Source: Pelargonium tetragonum (Eukaryota > Streptophyta > Magnoliopsida > Geraniales > Geraniaceae). Taken from it: 34,274 nucleotides of DNA. The notes under the pieces were generated by a model. That model did no database searches. It saw nothing but the letters and a program-made list of their open reading frames with translations, and was not told the DNA's origin. Below, piece by piece: positions 1-11,100 of this stretch. The stretch lies in the NCBI GenBank assembly GCA_036897445.1, contig JAYMTL010000171.1, forward strand, positions 1-34,274. The letters are read 5' to 3'. The position numbers and the translations under genes are program-made. How positions within the stretch are numbered: the first letter of the stretch is position 1; each line of letters begins with the position of its first letter.

Positions 1-389
1 TCTTTGTTATTTTATATGTATTATTTTATTATAGTTACTTAACTTAATAGATAGTTTAGTATATGGGTAGTCTTGCTGTTTACTTTGTATAGCTAGCTTA
101 AGGCTTGTAATAAGATATAATATAAGATTGTCTAAGATGTTTTCCTCAGTGTGCTGTGGGTTTATCAGTATAGAAGGTAGGTTCTTAAATATCTATCTAA
201 TGTAGGTAGAATGTAAGTCTTAGTAGCTGTACCCTTGTTGCTGTTATGGTTACCCGTAATTGTAGCTATACTGGTATTACCTTTTGATTCTTTATTTCTC
301 TATTAGTATAAATGCAACTCAAGAATTTTATAGCAGAAACATCGCTACTGAATTCGCCTTAGAGTTTTAAATTACTTACTTTTCTAGAG
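1..389. other. No gene seen; T-rich + strand
   Basis: I see no gene, RNA or repeat here. The + strand is markedly T-rich (the first line has about twice as many T as any other base except A) and poor in C, while TpG survives better than CpA. This one-sided loss is what C-to-T change on mainly one strand would leave. The skew continues without a break into the next segment, so the two probably belong to the same degraded unit, whose left end lies outside the window. Confidence 0.5.
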
Positions 390-889
390 ATACAGGAAAG
401 CTCTTGAGTTTACTTCTTTATAGTATACCTACTTACACTTTAAGGCACACCAATTCTTCTTAACCTACTTAACCGGGTTGTTACTCTTCTGCATAACTTT
501 CTTCTTAGCCGCCATTTCTTATTTCTTATGAGCTGTACTACTCTTGAAGTGCTCTTCTTAAGGTTCTTCGTAGCTCTAGCTTAAATCTTACTCTTCTTTC
601 CAGCCTGTGCTTACCAGTCTTAGGGGTTACTCTTGTAGACTACCTATACCTCTAAAGTCTTTTATGTATAGTAATTAAAATTCTTATTTTGTATAGAAGT
701 CTAGAACATAGATACTCTATATACCCAGCAACTTCTTAGTTCTATCTTTACTGGACTGGAAGGAGTATCTTGTACCTTGGATACTTCCTTTACTGATGTA
801 AGCAGCATTGAATCTTTAACTTGATAGCTAAAAACCCATAAATACCGACCTCTGTGTATTACTGCCCGCCCTTTATAAGCTAAGTGCAC
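390..889 (-). pseudogene. Broken basic protein-like frame, family unknown
   Basis: The + strand is pyrimidine-rich over this stretch, so the - strand is purine-rich, as coding strands of basic proteins often are. Reading the - strand from 889, the first 62 codons are open from an ATG. The same frame then carries on to about 390 with roughly six stops, fewer than the dozen or so expected by chance at this composition, and its last third is rich in Lys and Arg. The line starting 601 has an extreme TpA excess (8 TpA to 1 ApT by hand count), so a RIP-damaged gene would fit. I recognise no domain. It may be part of an old transposable element, so I treat it as a fossil. A chance low-stop run is a real alternative. 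Confidence 0.27.
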
Positions 890-1675
890 CTCTCTTAGGA
901 GTGTGCCCCAGTTTAGTAAGCCAAAATTAAGTCAAAATACAAAGAATAAAATCTTGTGCTTTAGGCCCCATGTCTATTTATCATACCTACCCTACTTTTG
1001 AAATAAAGGAATTACTGGTATAAGATACAGCTTTCGTGGTTAAGTCCAGATCGAAAGCTTTTTCAAAGTAGATCTAGGGATGTGTACAAAAGGGAATTTC
1101 ATAGGGTAATTTTAAAGTTTATCATAAACCCATACTGGAGAATGGGGTTCTTAAGCTAAAGGCATTCGAGCAATAAGGCTCTTAATTTCAGCTTATCTGT
1201 AAGTTAAAAGAAAATAGGAGATAATTCCTTCTTTAAGGTTTTCAAGATACAATAGATAAAGTATTAGGAAACAAGTCCAAACTTCTGCTGCAGCTCCCCC
1301 TAGAGCATCTGGCCCTTAAAAAAAAAGGAGTGCCGGAATTTCAAGTTTTATTTTGCAGAGGCAAACTTTTCTGGGGTGTTTCTATATCTATATTTTCTCT
1401 CTAAAAGGGGTTACTCTGATAGGTCCTAAACTGTCTTTTTCTCAAGAACTTGAATTGGACAAAATGAAAGGCTTTAGAAACTTTAATATTTAACCAGACT
1501 TGTACTGACTGGGGCTGCTTGATTAGAGAACCCTTTCGCCAGATAAGTCAAGTGGAAATTACATGGTTTACTTTGGATTATTACAGCACGAAGCCGCCTT
1601 TTTAAAGGATTCCCGAAACAAAGGAGGGCAACCGCTTTAATTTGTATCCGTATTCCCCAGTCACTAGTCAGTACA

Positions 1676-1714
1676 ACTAGAAACTCTGGAAAACTAGTAA
1701 AGAGTTTTTCTAGT
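1676..1714. repeat. Imperfect inverted repeat with ACTAG repeats
   Basis: The left arm ACTAGAAACTCT (1676-1687) is mirrored by AGAGTTTTTCTAGT (1701-1714). The arms match along 12 bases if two extra T in the right arm are looped out, and 13 bases lie between them. The word ACTAG also occurs just upstream at about 1663 and inside the loop, so the motif or its complement is present four times within about 55 bases. I know no function. It could be a terminal inverted repeat relic of a small DNA transposon, or chance. Confidence 0.4.
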
Positions 1715-1980
1715 ATTACTGTTGTAATTTATCTATCCGGGACCCTTTATTACTATTCTATGTTTTCAAAAAAGTTCTAATACCCGTTCTTATTTGCTTC
1801 GATACTCTTGATGCTTGAGAGTCCTGAGTTTTAGTTAGTTTACGGAAAAAGTTTCTTCTGATTCACCACTTGACTTTCAGCTACCGAGGAACAATGCGCT
1901 TACTGGATCCAGTAGGCTGTTTACATGTGCATCCAGCTGATGAAGCCCCTCCTTTTATAAAAATGTAGTTAAAATAGTCA

Positions 1981-1990
1981 TTTTTTTTTT
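1981..1990. repeat. T10 homopolymer run
   Basis: A run of ten T. Runs of nine or more A or T recur in the window (1318-1326, 17290-17298, 26275-26283, 31209-31219), somewhat more often than the one or two expected from base composition alone. They may be slippage products or old poly(A) tails of retroposed copies on the - strand. No coding remnant lies next to this one. Confidence 0.6.
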
Positions 1991-4900
1991 CGTGTGCTCT
2001 GAATCTTAAGACCTCTTTTTATTTTATTACGGATATATTGTTAGTTTATCTGGGTTCTGTTAAGGATAGTTTTAGAGATTACTTTAAAGTTTATGGGATT
2101 TTTACTGAAGTAAATGCTGTGTACAGAGGAACCAAAAGGACCCGCTCTAGTTAAATACGAAGTCCTACTTCATATATCAAGAGAAGAGTAGCTCCGCTTA
2201 TAATCTAAGTCAGTTAGGGGTGTCCTGGGGAAGAATACGGGCATTTTTGTACTGCTGTTTTAAAGTATTTAAACGGGTCCTCTTCGGAAACTTTACTATT
2301 TTAAAAATTAAACATCTTTCACCCAAAAGCTTTTTATAACTCATGTAACAAATATAGTATTTAGCGGATAAGAAGTTCGCAAAACCTATCAAATCCTAAG
2401 TTCTTTAATTCGATGCTGCGAGCATTATCCGTTGACCAAAGAAGAGGGACGCCAAAAGCTCTTGAGAAAAGAATCTTAGGTTTCAAAGCAGTCCCCGTTA
2501 AACCAAAGGTTTTTTGTAAAAAGAATCCCTATTAAAATACGCAACACATATGGAAATACTCGCAAGGGTAAGAGCTCGTACAGACGGGTATCCCAGCTTG
2601 ACAAAAGAGTTCCTCATTTTGATAACAGCGCTTCTTAAACGATTAAGTATTTACTTAAGAAGAGCCCTTATGGGTACTCTTTATCTGTATATTTATTAAT
2701 TAGCAATTCTTGTATACTTTTTCGGGTCTTCTCGCTGAGATATATAATTAAGTTACCGGTGTGTAAAGCTTATTCGAGTGGGAAATTCACTATGATAAAA
2801 TTCTTATAGGTTCGACTTTATACTCTAGTGTAAAAGAAAGATAGTTGATAAGTAAGGGTTTAAACCCGACTTTTATTTAGACAAGAATTAGAATACAGGA
2901 GCTAAAACGTTTCTTGTACAATGAAAATAAACTAAGCTGAAGGGTTAGGTCCCGTTGGAGCCTAGATAGATAAACAGAGAATTTCGTATCTTGAGAGCGG
3001 TTCCTATACTATAAAATGAAGTTAAGATACCCCGGAAAAACTTAGAGAAAGATGACTGCACTAAACTATAAAGGACCCGTATGGATGCAATTGATAAATA
3101 GAACAAGAGGGCGTTGGCGTAGAGGTAAAGGTACTGAACTATTAATTTAACTAACCATGTACTTGCATAAATTGAACTACGTGATGAAATTCCACTTTTT
3201 ATGAGCAACTGGTATATTGCGAATTGGTGTTTATGAAACTGATATGAGCCTAAGGTGTAATATGGAGAAAACGGTTAATATATAAATATAGAACCAAATT
3301 GAGTCCTTTTTGGTATGAGGGTAATCCGACCTACGTATATGAATTATAAAGGCTCTTCCCAAATTAATAAAACTTGTTAATCTATTACTCGTATTCCGCA
3401 GGAGCAAGAACAAATATTATAAAAGAGAGAATTTACTTATATCAATTCTACCCTTGTAATATCGAAATTAAGGGGGTTTCCTTAAAAACCTTTGCTAGGC
3501 GGCTTATGCTATGGAGTGTAGGAGCTGTGTCTCAAATTGTTAGTGTTGTTATAAACCTTTGAGAAAATGACTTTGATATCCCAGGAGGGGTCCTTTGTCT
3601 TCGACTTTTGTTTGCTTTATATAAAAATTGACAATTCAATACGAGTCCCTATCTCTGATTTTTGAGATTCCATTAGACACGTTAACCTTTAATTAAAAAA
3701 GAATTTTTAAAGAAAACCCAAGCACCCGTTTTGAACTCCCGTTATGAAATTTCAATATGGAATGGAAAGTAAGCTACAAAATATACCGAAGGGGAGCCTA
3801 TCACAAGACTTTAAGAGGGGTCTCTAAACTAAAAATGAGTTAATTGTAGTGTGAACGGTTTTATACTTAGGGAGACTTTAATGTAGCTTAAGCGATTAGC
3901 TGCTAGCCTTTTTAAATAACCCAGCGTGCCTAAGTTTTTTCTTTTTTGTTAGGGAATATAGGGTTGTCAAAAAGAAATGAGTTAGTCCCATTTGACTAGA
4001 ATTAACAGCTGCATACTTTAAGAAACTGCCCCCAAAAAGGAGGGCCTATAAGGGCTTTAACCTGGGGCAATTCCTCAAAGCTTAAGTGCTATTCTAAATT
4101 GCATCCTTAGCTAGAGACAGGATACTCTCTCTCTGCCTAATCCGGGTATTAAATATCAAAGTTTTAGACTAAAAAACCTAAAGAAAGATTTTGATGAAGA
4201 CTTGGGTCCCCTATTAGCTTAATTTAGACTAGGTTCCTATACATTGCAGCACTACTCTTACCTCTGCCTTTACTGCACAAAGCTAAATACTTGTTTAATA
4301 ATATAAAAAAAGGAAAGGGATAGAACAACAATACATGTTAATGCCAAGATTTTGAAATCTGGTGCTATTTAGTTATTCCTAGATTTTAACTCTCTATTAC
4401 ATATGTTGTTTTTTTCTACGGGGCTTATAATAAGGAGACTTTTGACACAAAAAACCTCCAATATTTAAGACAAGAAAAGTTAAAGTCTCCTTTTTAAGTT
4501 TATATTCGGTAGCGATAATGAAAAATGAATAATACTAGCTCGAAGCTACTCTATTATACAAGAATTCCTTTTACAAAAAGTCCATAGTTTCAGCCGGGCA
4601 GGCCACTACAAATGCTCAAGCTATAAATGAAATTAAAAATTTGACTGTTATTGGTATACTTTAACCCACCCCCAAGTATTTCCTAAAAGAGTAATCCCTT
4701 TTGACTTAGTCTTCTATTGCGTATACTGAGGAAATCTCTGAAAAGGCGGGTTACTCTAAATTTAGTGCATAAACGTACCCTGCAGGAAAGTCTCACTTCA
4801 TACAAAGAAGAATAACGAATGCCTATTAGCTATCCTAAATTTGTAAAGACTCCGACCTCATAAGTGCCGGGGCTTTTCCTCACTGAAGCTAACTTTCTTT

Positions 4901-5392
4901 TTTTACTGGAAGCACATAAGGGGATTCCTCGGATTCGGGGCTTTTCCTACATCCTTAAATATTAAATACCAAATTTTTAGTATATTAAGGATTCGTTTTT
5001 TTGAAACTCTTACTAATAAAGAGCTTGCCTCAAAAAGACTCCAGTTTCATTTGTACTCTGTTACTCTCGTGCTTCTCAAGCGGCATCCTATGGGTAAAAG
5101 AATCTCTATTGGTTAATCTATTAACTTTATACCCTGTGCGTTCCTTAGAATTTATAAGAACTTCTCTATTCCTTTTTGGGATTTACCTTACCGTAAGGAG
5201 TTTTTGTTAATATTAGATAAAGGACTCTAGATCCTTTCATAACAATAGGCAGATAAAGTCAAAACTCCTTGGTACTGAGTTTTAGAGTACCTGTAACCCC
5301 GAGAAAAGTCAAAGGTATAGTAAGAATAGAGTTAAACCTTCTAAAATTCAGTTATATAACTACCAACTTAGCAGGATTTCTTTATTTCGTCT

Positions 5393-5406
5393 GTATACTA
5401 GTATAC
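5393..5406. repeat. 14-base perfect palindrome
   Basis: GTATACTAGTATAC is a perfect palindrome of 14 bases with no loop. It sits in ordinary degraded sequence with no gene nearby. Given its A/T content a palindrome of this size is expected by chance in a window this long, so no role is claimed. Confidence 0.7.
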
Positions 5407-6987
5407 GACATCTTTTTAGTTTTTTAGTAGTAGGTTAGCGTAAAGCTCCAGATGTGGTATCTATGTTTAAGATTTTAAGGGTTTCTAATTTTTCTTTAAT
5501 CAAATATAATGATGATGTTCTTATAGGGTATCGAAAAAGTTGTTAGTTATAGACTCTTGTTTCTCAAAGCAGGATCAGGAATAAAAAAGGATGAGTTTAA
5601 TTCCAGTTAGTTACACTACGCCAATTGAAGAATCCATTTCTATCTATATAAGGCTCAACCAAGACGCTTTGAACCAGAACCTTTTAATTAACTGAGCCTT
5701 GATGCATACTGAAAATCTAGCCCTTTTGTATTGTTTTAATTGATCTAGATTTGCTGTCCTTAGTTTTTTGCTTATAACAAGGGGTTGTTTTGCCAAGATA
5801 AAGAGCAATAGGGCCAAATTCCGCATTTAGAAAATTTCAAAAGAAGGGTATCCTCGAAGTGTAAGCGAGAGAGAATTCCGTGCTCTACTTTTATAAGGGT
5901 ATTTGTAAGTTAATTCCTATTGTACTCTCAAAGTTTCTCTTAATGTATACAAGATTTGGAACTCAAACTTGAAGCAAGTAGCTCTTTTGTAGTAGAAAAC
6001 CTCTAAATTCTAATTAATTCGCTAAAATCTTCGGGCATTCAGATAAAGAAACCCCTAGTTAATTAAAGAGTGGACTATTGAGAGATAAAATACTAGTTGA
6101 CCAGATATTCTAACTAAGTAAATTGTAATAAAAGGAGATGCGGCAATCCTCAAGTAATACGCTTTTTGGTTTAACAAAAGAAAGGAGAGTCTTGAGCTTT
6201 ATTTGAAATTAGTAACTTTTTAACCACTAAGGAAATTTCTTTTTTGTTTACACAAGGGGTACTCCTATAACTTTGAAATTCTAGAAACTAAATACACTTA
6301 GATTCTCGGGAGAAATTGACTTGTCTATAGTTAGGTTAGGCATCAGAAGGGTGGGTATAACTAGAACGTTTGGAACTGCTTGGGATATCGGGATTAATAA
6401 TAAGCAGTACTCTCCGGGATTTTAATTGACAAGAGATTGAAAGTACTTTAAATTTAAATAGAATGATTTTTTATTTTATAAAGATATAAAGATAGTAATA
6501 AAAGTAAGGAAAACTATCCCCCAGTCTTAGTCACAGGTTTAATGCCTAAATTCTAGTGACAGGAATCCGGATTCTTTTATCAAGAAAAGGTCTCACAAGA
6601 GAAAGCTTATCGGATTTTTTTAAGGATTCTCGTCAGTTGTATAGGTTTGTTATCCCAATATTGTTGTACAAATCAGAAACTTTACTATATTCGAGGGCTT
6701 GGGGGCTCTCTAGGCGAGCAGCTCGTGTTTAAGTATTAGGACCATTTGGATAAAATCTTTTCCGTTTGGACCTTCTTTGGTCGAGAATTTTTCGATTAAA
6801 ATTCTAAGATTCAAATACCTAGATACAAGATAACTACAAATAACTGTAATGCGTTTACTGGGGAGTCAAAAAGCAGATCCATAACGAGAAGTTTTCTTCA
6901 ATACTAAGGAAACCCTGGTATATAATACAACCTTTAACTCCTTTAAGCACGACCTCGGGGCAACCTCTTTACACAAAAAGGAAAACT

Positions 6988-7060
6988 CAAATTGAATACG
7001 ATTTGAACCCACGACTGTCCTAACAACCGGGCTTCAAAATCTTAGTTAAGTTAATAAGTA
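6988..7060 (-). pseudogene. tRNA-like relic with A-box and B-box spacing
   Basis: On the - strand a B-box-like GGGTTCAAATC (7010-7000) matches the tRNA T-loop consensus TTCRANY at every loop base. Exactly 44 bases upstream is TAACTTAACTA (from 7053), which differs from the A-box consensus TRGYNNARNNG at two places, both G to A, the change that RIP makes. The T stem keeps four of five pairs if G-U is allowed. The acceptor arms pair at only three of seven positions, and no acceptable anticodon stem forms. It is therefore not a functional tRNA. A decayed tRNA gene or tRNA-derived SINE head would explain the spacing; chance cannot be ruled out. Confidence 0.25.
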
Positions 7061-7249
7061 AGACATCTCCCATGTGCTATTCCCCAGCTGTCGAAAACGG
7101 GGTTCATTTTGAAGATTAGACTCATAAGTCTTTTTTTTAAATGATTCCGCTTATATACTCATTAAAAAAGAAACTCGCGAATTAAGAGGGCTCTATACAA
7201 AAGCTAATCCTCGCTAGGGTAACGCCTCCTTTTGGTAAGATCCTGACAT

Positions 7250-7501
7250 ATGGCTTTTAAAATTCTGACTAGACTATCCAAATTATTAAACACTGTAATA
7301 GCTCGGGATCCCAGAAGGGAGTACGCTAGGGTTTCCTTATTTAAGGACAATTCTCTTTTGCTTCTACTTGTTCCGCATGTTATAAAATATACTAACTCAG
7401 AAACAGGTAGACCTAAGCCTTGTGATAAAGGTTTTTATGGCTTTTCATTTACAGCATTTTCTATGCAAGGAACAGATTGTGGGCAGAAAGGTGGGGAGTG
7501 A
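7250..7501 (+). other. 83-codon open frame, unrecognised
   Basis: This ATG-started frame of 83 codons ends at a TGA about 55 bases upstream of the long interrupted frame at 7557-8138, which is in another phase. It reads as a mildly basic N-terminal half, a Leu-rich stretch in the middle and a Gly- and Lys-rich end. I recognise no domain. An open frame of this length is expected by chance in 34 kb of this composition. Its position directly before the least-interrupted frame of the window is the only reason to list it, and I do not claim that the two were one gene. Confidence 0.18.
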
Positions 7502-7556
7502 AGTATTCTGGATTTTACATCCTCGTTGGATTAGACCTATCAAGGTTTAGTCATAA

Positions 7557-8138
7557 GTTTTCTTTCTTCTAGATCCAGGTGAAGGCGTTCCTCAAAAATT
7601 CAGTAATAAAGCTATATGGATCAGCCCTTATGCATTAGCTATGGAGTCTAGAATTTCAGAGAGAGTCTTTCTATATAGGTGGCTTACTAATAATTTCATC
7701 CTTAGTTTTACTCCAATTAGTAGTTTTGTTCTATAGACAAAAATCCAGATTGCACTAAGATTATTTACTAAGAGCTGCCAGACTTCGAAATCCCCTTTAT
7801 ATATGCTCTTTTTACTTAAATCAAAACGGGGGTACGCCATAGGAAATCCTTGCGCAGAGAAGCAAAAAAGTGACCAGAAATCCCTTAGGTAGCCCAAACT
7901 AAGGATACAAAGCATTATGGACAAGAACCTTGCGTTTGCTTTACTCCTCACCCTTGCTTTAGTCTTTCTGGGAATACTTGCTTTATAGTCGCTTAAACTA
8001 AGGAAAGATCGAGAGCTTAGAGAAAGCTTTCTGAGACAAATGAAGTATTATAGGGACGGCTCTGAGCGGATTAAAAAGAAGATAATTAACGAACGAGAGT
8101 GGATTAGTAATATAAATATGAAAGGGGGCTACCTTTAG
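7557..8138 (+). pseudogene. Longest low-stop frame, family unknown
   Basis: One + strand phase runs 194 codons with only three internal stops, where about 14 would be expected at this base composition. The first 59 codons read as a mixed-charge, globular-looking sequence. The middle is basic. Near 7926-7985 there is a strongly hydrophobic segment of about 19 residues, LAFALLLTLALVFLGILAL, that would suit a membrane helix. It is followed by a highly charged Lys/Arg/Glu stretch that ends at a stop at 8136-8138. No domain or family is recognisable by eye. The - strand also has a 107-codon open frame at 7628-7951, the longest in the window, so the true coding strand is uncertain. It could be a decayed host gene, a piece of a mobile element, or a lucky low-stop stretch. 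Confidence 0.35.
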
Positions 8139-11100
8139 CTACTAAACATGCCGAGTTTTTTGGATTTCTTTTTGCTGGGGTATATCCGTAGCACTGAGTT
8201 ACTTACGTAGTAGGTTTTTTAGACTTTCTCTACTCTATATTTTTGGATTATTTTGATGCTTGGTATTTAGTGCTTTACCCTTATAGAAATCCCTTTGAGA
8301 AAGAACTCATTTTCATTCTAAATTGCTCTTATTAGAGCACCCTTTATATACACTATTATGTATGAGGAACTTTGTTCTATAATTATGCATATGCAACAAT
8401 ACGTGAGTCCGGGATTCTATAGCTTAAACCTCATTCTACTCTAGTGAGGGCTTATACGCTTATACCTTGTGGTGAGATTAAAACTAAGATTTTTTAACAA
8501 CTAAATCCCTCTTAAAAATTTTTGGAGCTAACTTACAGGAATAATCTTTCTAAACCGGATGTAGTATAGGTTTCATATTCAAATTTTTGTGAAATGAAAT
8601 GTAATTATATAGATTATCCATTTAATTAAACCTAAAGATTTTATATCTGACAAAAAGGGGCTCAACTCTAGTAGTTTTTGGGTTTGAACCTTTGCATGCA
8701 AGAAACCTCGCTTTTGTTTTATTTATTGATCCTAAGGATCGAGTATGGGTTCCTCCTTCTCTAACAAATCAGTGCTATGACAATTCCCATTCTGTATACG
8801 TGTTTTTTTATTAATACAAGGATTGACTAACCTTAGGACTAGTATTGGTTTTGGGACCAAGGAGGCTTCGACATGAGTTTCGTTGTCTGAATAAAAAGAA
8901 AAAACCTCTAAAAAAAGGACTCTTGCTTCCTTGTAGGATACTACTGCTATAAGATGAGGACTCACTTCCTTCCGTAGGTTACTATTATCATACTCTTGTT
9001 GGGTCAGGAAAGCTTTACTTGCGACTGTTATTCGGAGCCTCCCTTAATTAAATACCAGATTCAACCCAGAAAATTGTCGCTTATTAACAGGGGCGCCCCT
9101 TTAGTTGTTTATAACACAAAAAATGAAAGCGCAGAGGGTTTCCTTTTTATTTGAAGTATCTTTATCTTGAAAGAATCTATTCCCTTCCCTAAGTTATGCT
9201 TAATACTACCTCTTCTTTGTCCTCGATAAAAGTCTTTAATAAAAGCTACAATAAGTGCTTAAGAAACAGCGGAAATGTGCAAATAGGAAAATCCCTTGTG
9301 AAAAGTATAAAAATGGGCTTTTAAAAAGAAAGTTTGTCTTGTAGCCTAATAATTTAATTACATTACCTTGTCCAGAAACCGAAATACTTAACTATAGTAT
9401 ATTGCCGAGTTATATCCCTTAGAATCAAAAATAGTGAAACCTTGCGTATATATTTTGAGTATTTTATGTAGTATTGATTAGGAGCTTTTATAATAAACCT
9501 ATGAGGAAACTGCTCTATGTTACTTAACTTAAATTGAAACTCATGTGGGGCTATTCCAATAATCTTAGACTAGAACTCTTTAAGGGGTTACTTCAACTAA
9601 CTACTAGAATCCAAAAACCTAGAATAGAACCCGAGTTCAGAGTTTCGATAGCTATAAACACAAAAAGGATCTCTTTAGCTCGCTCTATAAAGACTAAGTT
9701 CAAAATAGAATTACATAAGCCACGCCTTATCTTTAAACTATGGAAATTTGGCCAAATAACGAATGCAGATTAAATAGGAGCCTTTTAAAGTTCTATATTC
9801 TAAAAAGGAGGCTGCTGGTTGATCGCGAATAGATATGAAGTACATTGCCAAAATGACTTTATAAACAAAGTCAAAATTAGAGTACCCGGAAAATACGTAT
9901 AATTAAGATTAAGGACAAAACTGAATAAGAACTGACTCTGAAATAGAAATATCCTTAAGAAACACCCCAGTGTCTTCTTTCTCTTAGTTAGGTCTAATCT
10001 CTTCTCAATTGCTATCGTGTACTTATTTATTTTTATCAAAAAGGATATGGAAGCTTTTCCACAATGAAAGAAGAACCCGAATCAAGAGGCACTCTAATGG
10101 AAACTCTGGTAAGCACCCCTTTGAAAGTATAAAAACTAGAAATGTAGTAAATTTTAGAGAGGGGCCTGGGTTCAAGTCAACTGAATAGTAGTATTAAAAG
10201 ATTTAGCCGTTTTCTTCCCTAAATAGCTGAAACTTTATTCCTCCAGCAAGTTATCTTAAAAAGTTTTTACGAAATTTGTAAGGGTACCTCGTCTTGATAT
10301 TGCAGTCCTGAAAATGAGGAAGACTTTGGTAAAGGAGTTAAAGCCTAGTTACGAGAGATAGAAGAACCGAAAAAGGGCACCGGGGAGGAAAGGCGGGGTG
10401 TTGTAGGAAAGTCTTAAACTTAATTAAGCTGTGATCTAAATTCTACCACCTCTTTCTTATTAAAAAGTATATAGAAAAGCAATTGTCCGAGTGTCAAATC
10501 GTGGAGCACCTTTAAAAAGGGAATTCATAAACTACTTTTCTTTGCTACGACAACCCTTTGTAAATGCGCAGAGCTCGCCTATCGCAGTTTCTAAAAAAGT
10601 GAAAGTCTTCCCTCTTTTTTTTGTGCAGAGTTTAATAAAAATTGGGTATAAAATTATAACCCTTCCCTTCGAATTCCTTATTAACTTCGTTACCTTAACT
10701 AATCGGAAAGAAAAACTTACATCTATACTTTAGTCTCTATCGCTCTCCTTATTCCTATCTTACTTGCTCTCTACATTTCCCTATATTCCTAAGAGATTTA
10801 ACAGCCGAAAAAGCAAACCCTTAATTAAAAATGAAATTTTCTCTATATAAAATAAAGGCTAATTGTTTTCCAAATAAAGAAGGTATAAAATCTTTCTAAG
10901 ATATCAAAGGCTAATAGGGAGATTTTTCTTATTAATAAGGCAACCCTCTTACACTAAAGTGAGAGAGGTTAATTCACTACAAAAAAGGGACGGTCCGTAC
11001 AGCTTCGCGTAAATATGTGCGCGCTTTATTCCTATAATTGCAGGATTCCAGGGGATTTACAGCCTCCCCAGTAAAACTTTTATAGATATGGTTCTAGAAT

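Larger units (their letters stand above)
890..7249. other. Degraded intergenic sequence, no gene seen
   Basis: Over six kilobases I find no frame longer than 87 codons and no family signature. The open frames present (60 to 87 codons on both strands) are rich in Leu, Ile, Tyr and Ser, as expected from random AT-rich DNA. The stretch holds an A9 run (1318-1326), a T10 run (1981-1990), an imperfect hairpin at 1676-1714, a 14-base palindrome at 5393-5406 and a tRNA-like box pair near 7.0 kb, listed separately. TpA excess is strong, for example in the line starting 2641 (11 TpA, 8 ApT, no CpA). Confidence 0.5.

Noticed and set aside
2945-3208. 87-codon Ser/Leu/Tyr-rich open frame on the - strand
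   Set aside because: Composition mirrors random AT-rich sequence and nothing marks it as coding.
621-3950. Scattered TTAGGG words suggestive of telomere repeats
   Set aside because: They are single copies in both orientations with no tandem array.
8671-8690. GGGTTTGAACC, resembling a tRNA T-arm
   Set aside because: It is a short partly self-complementary word without an A-box or stems.
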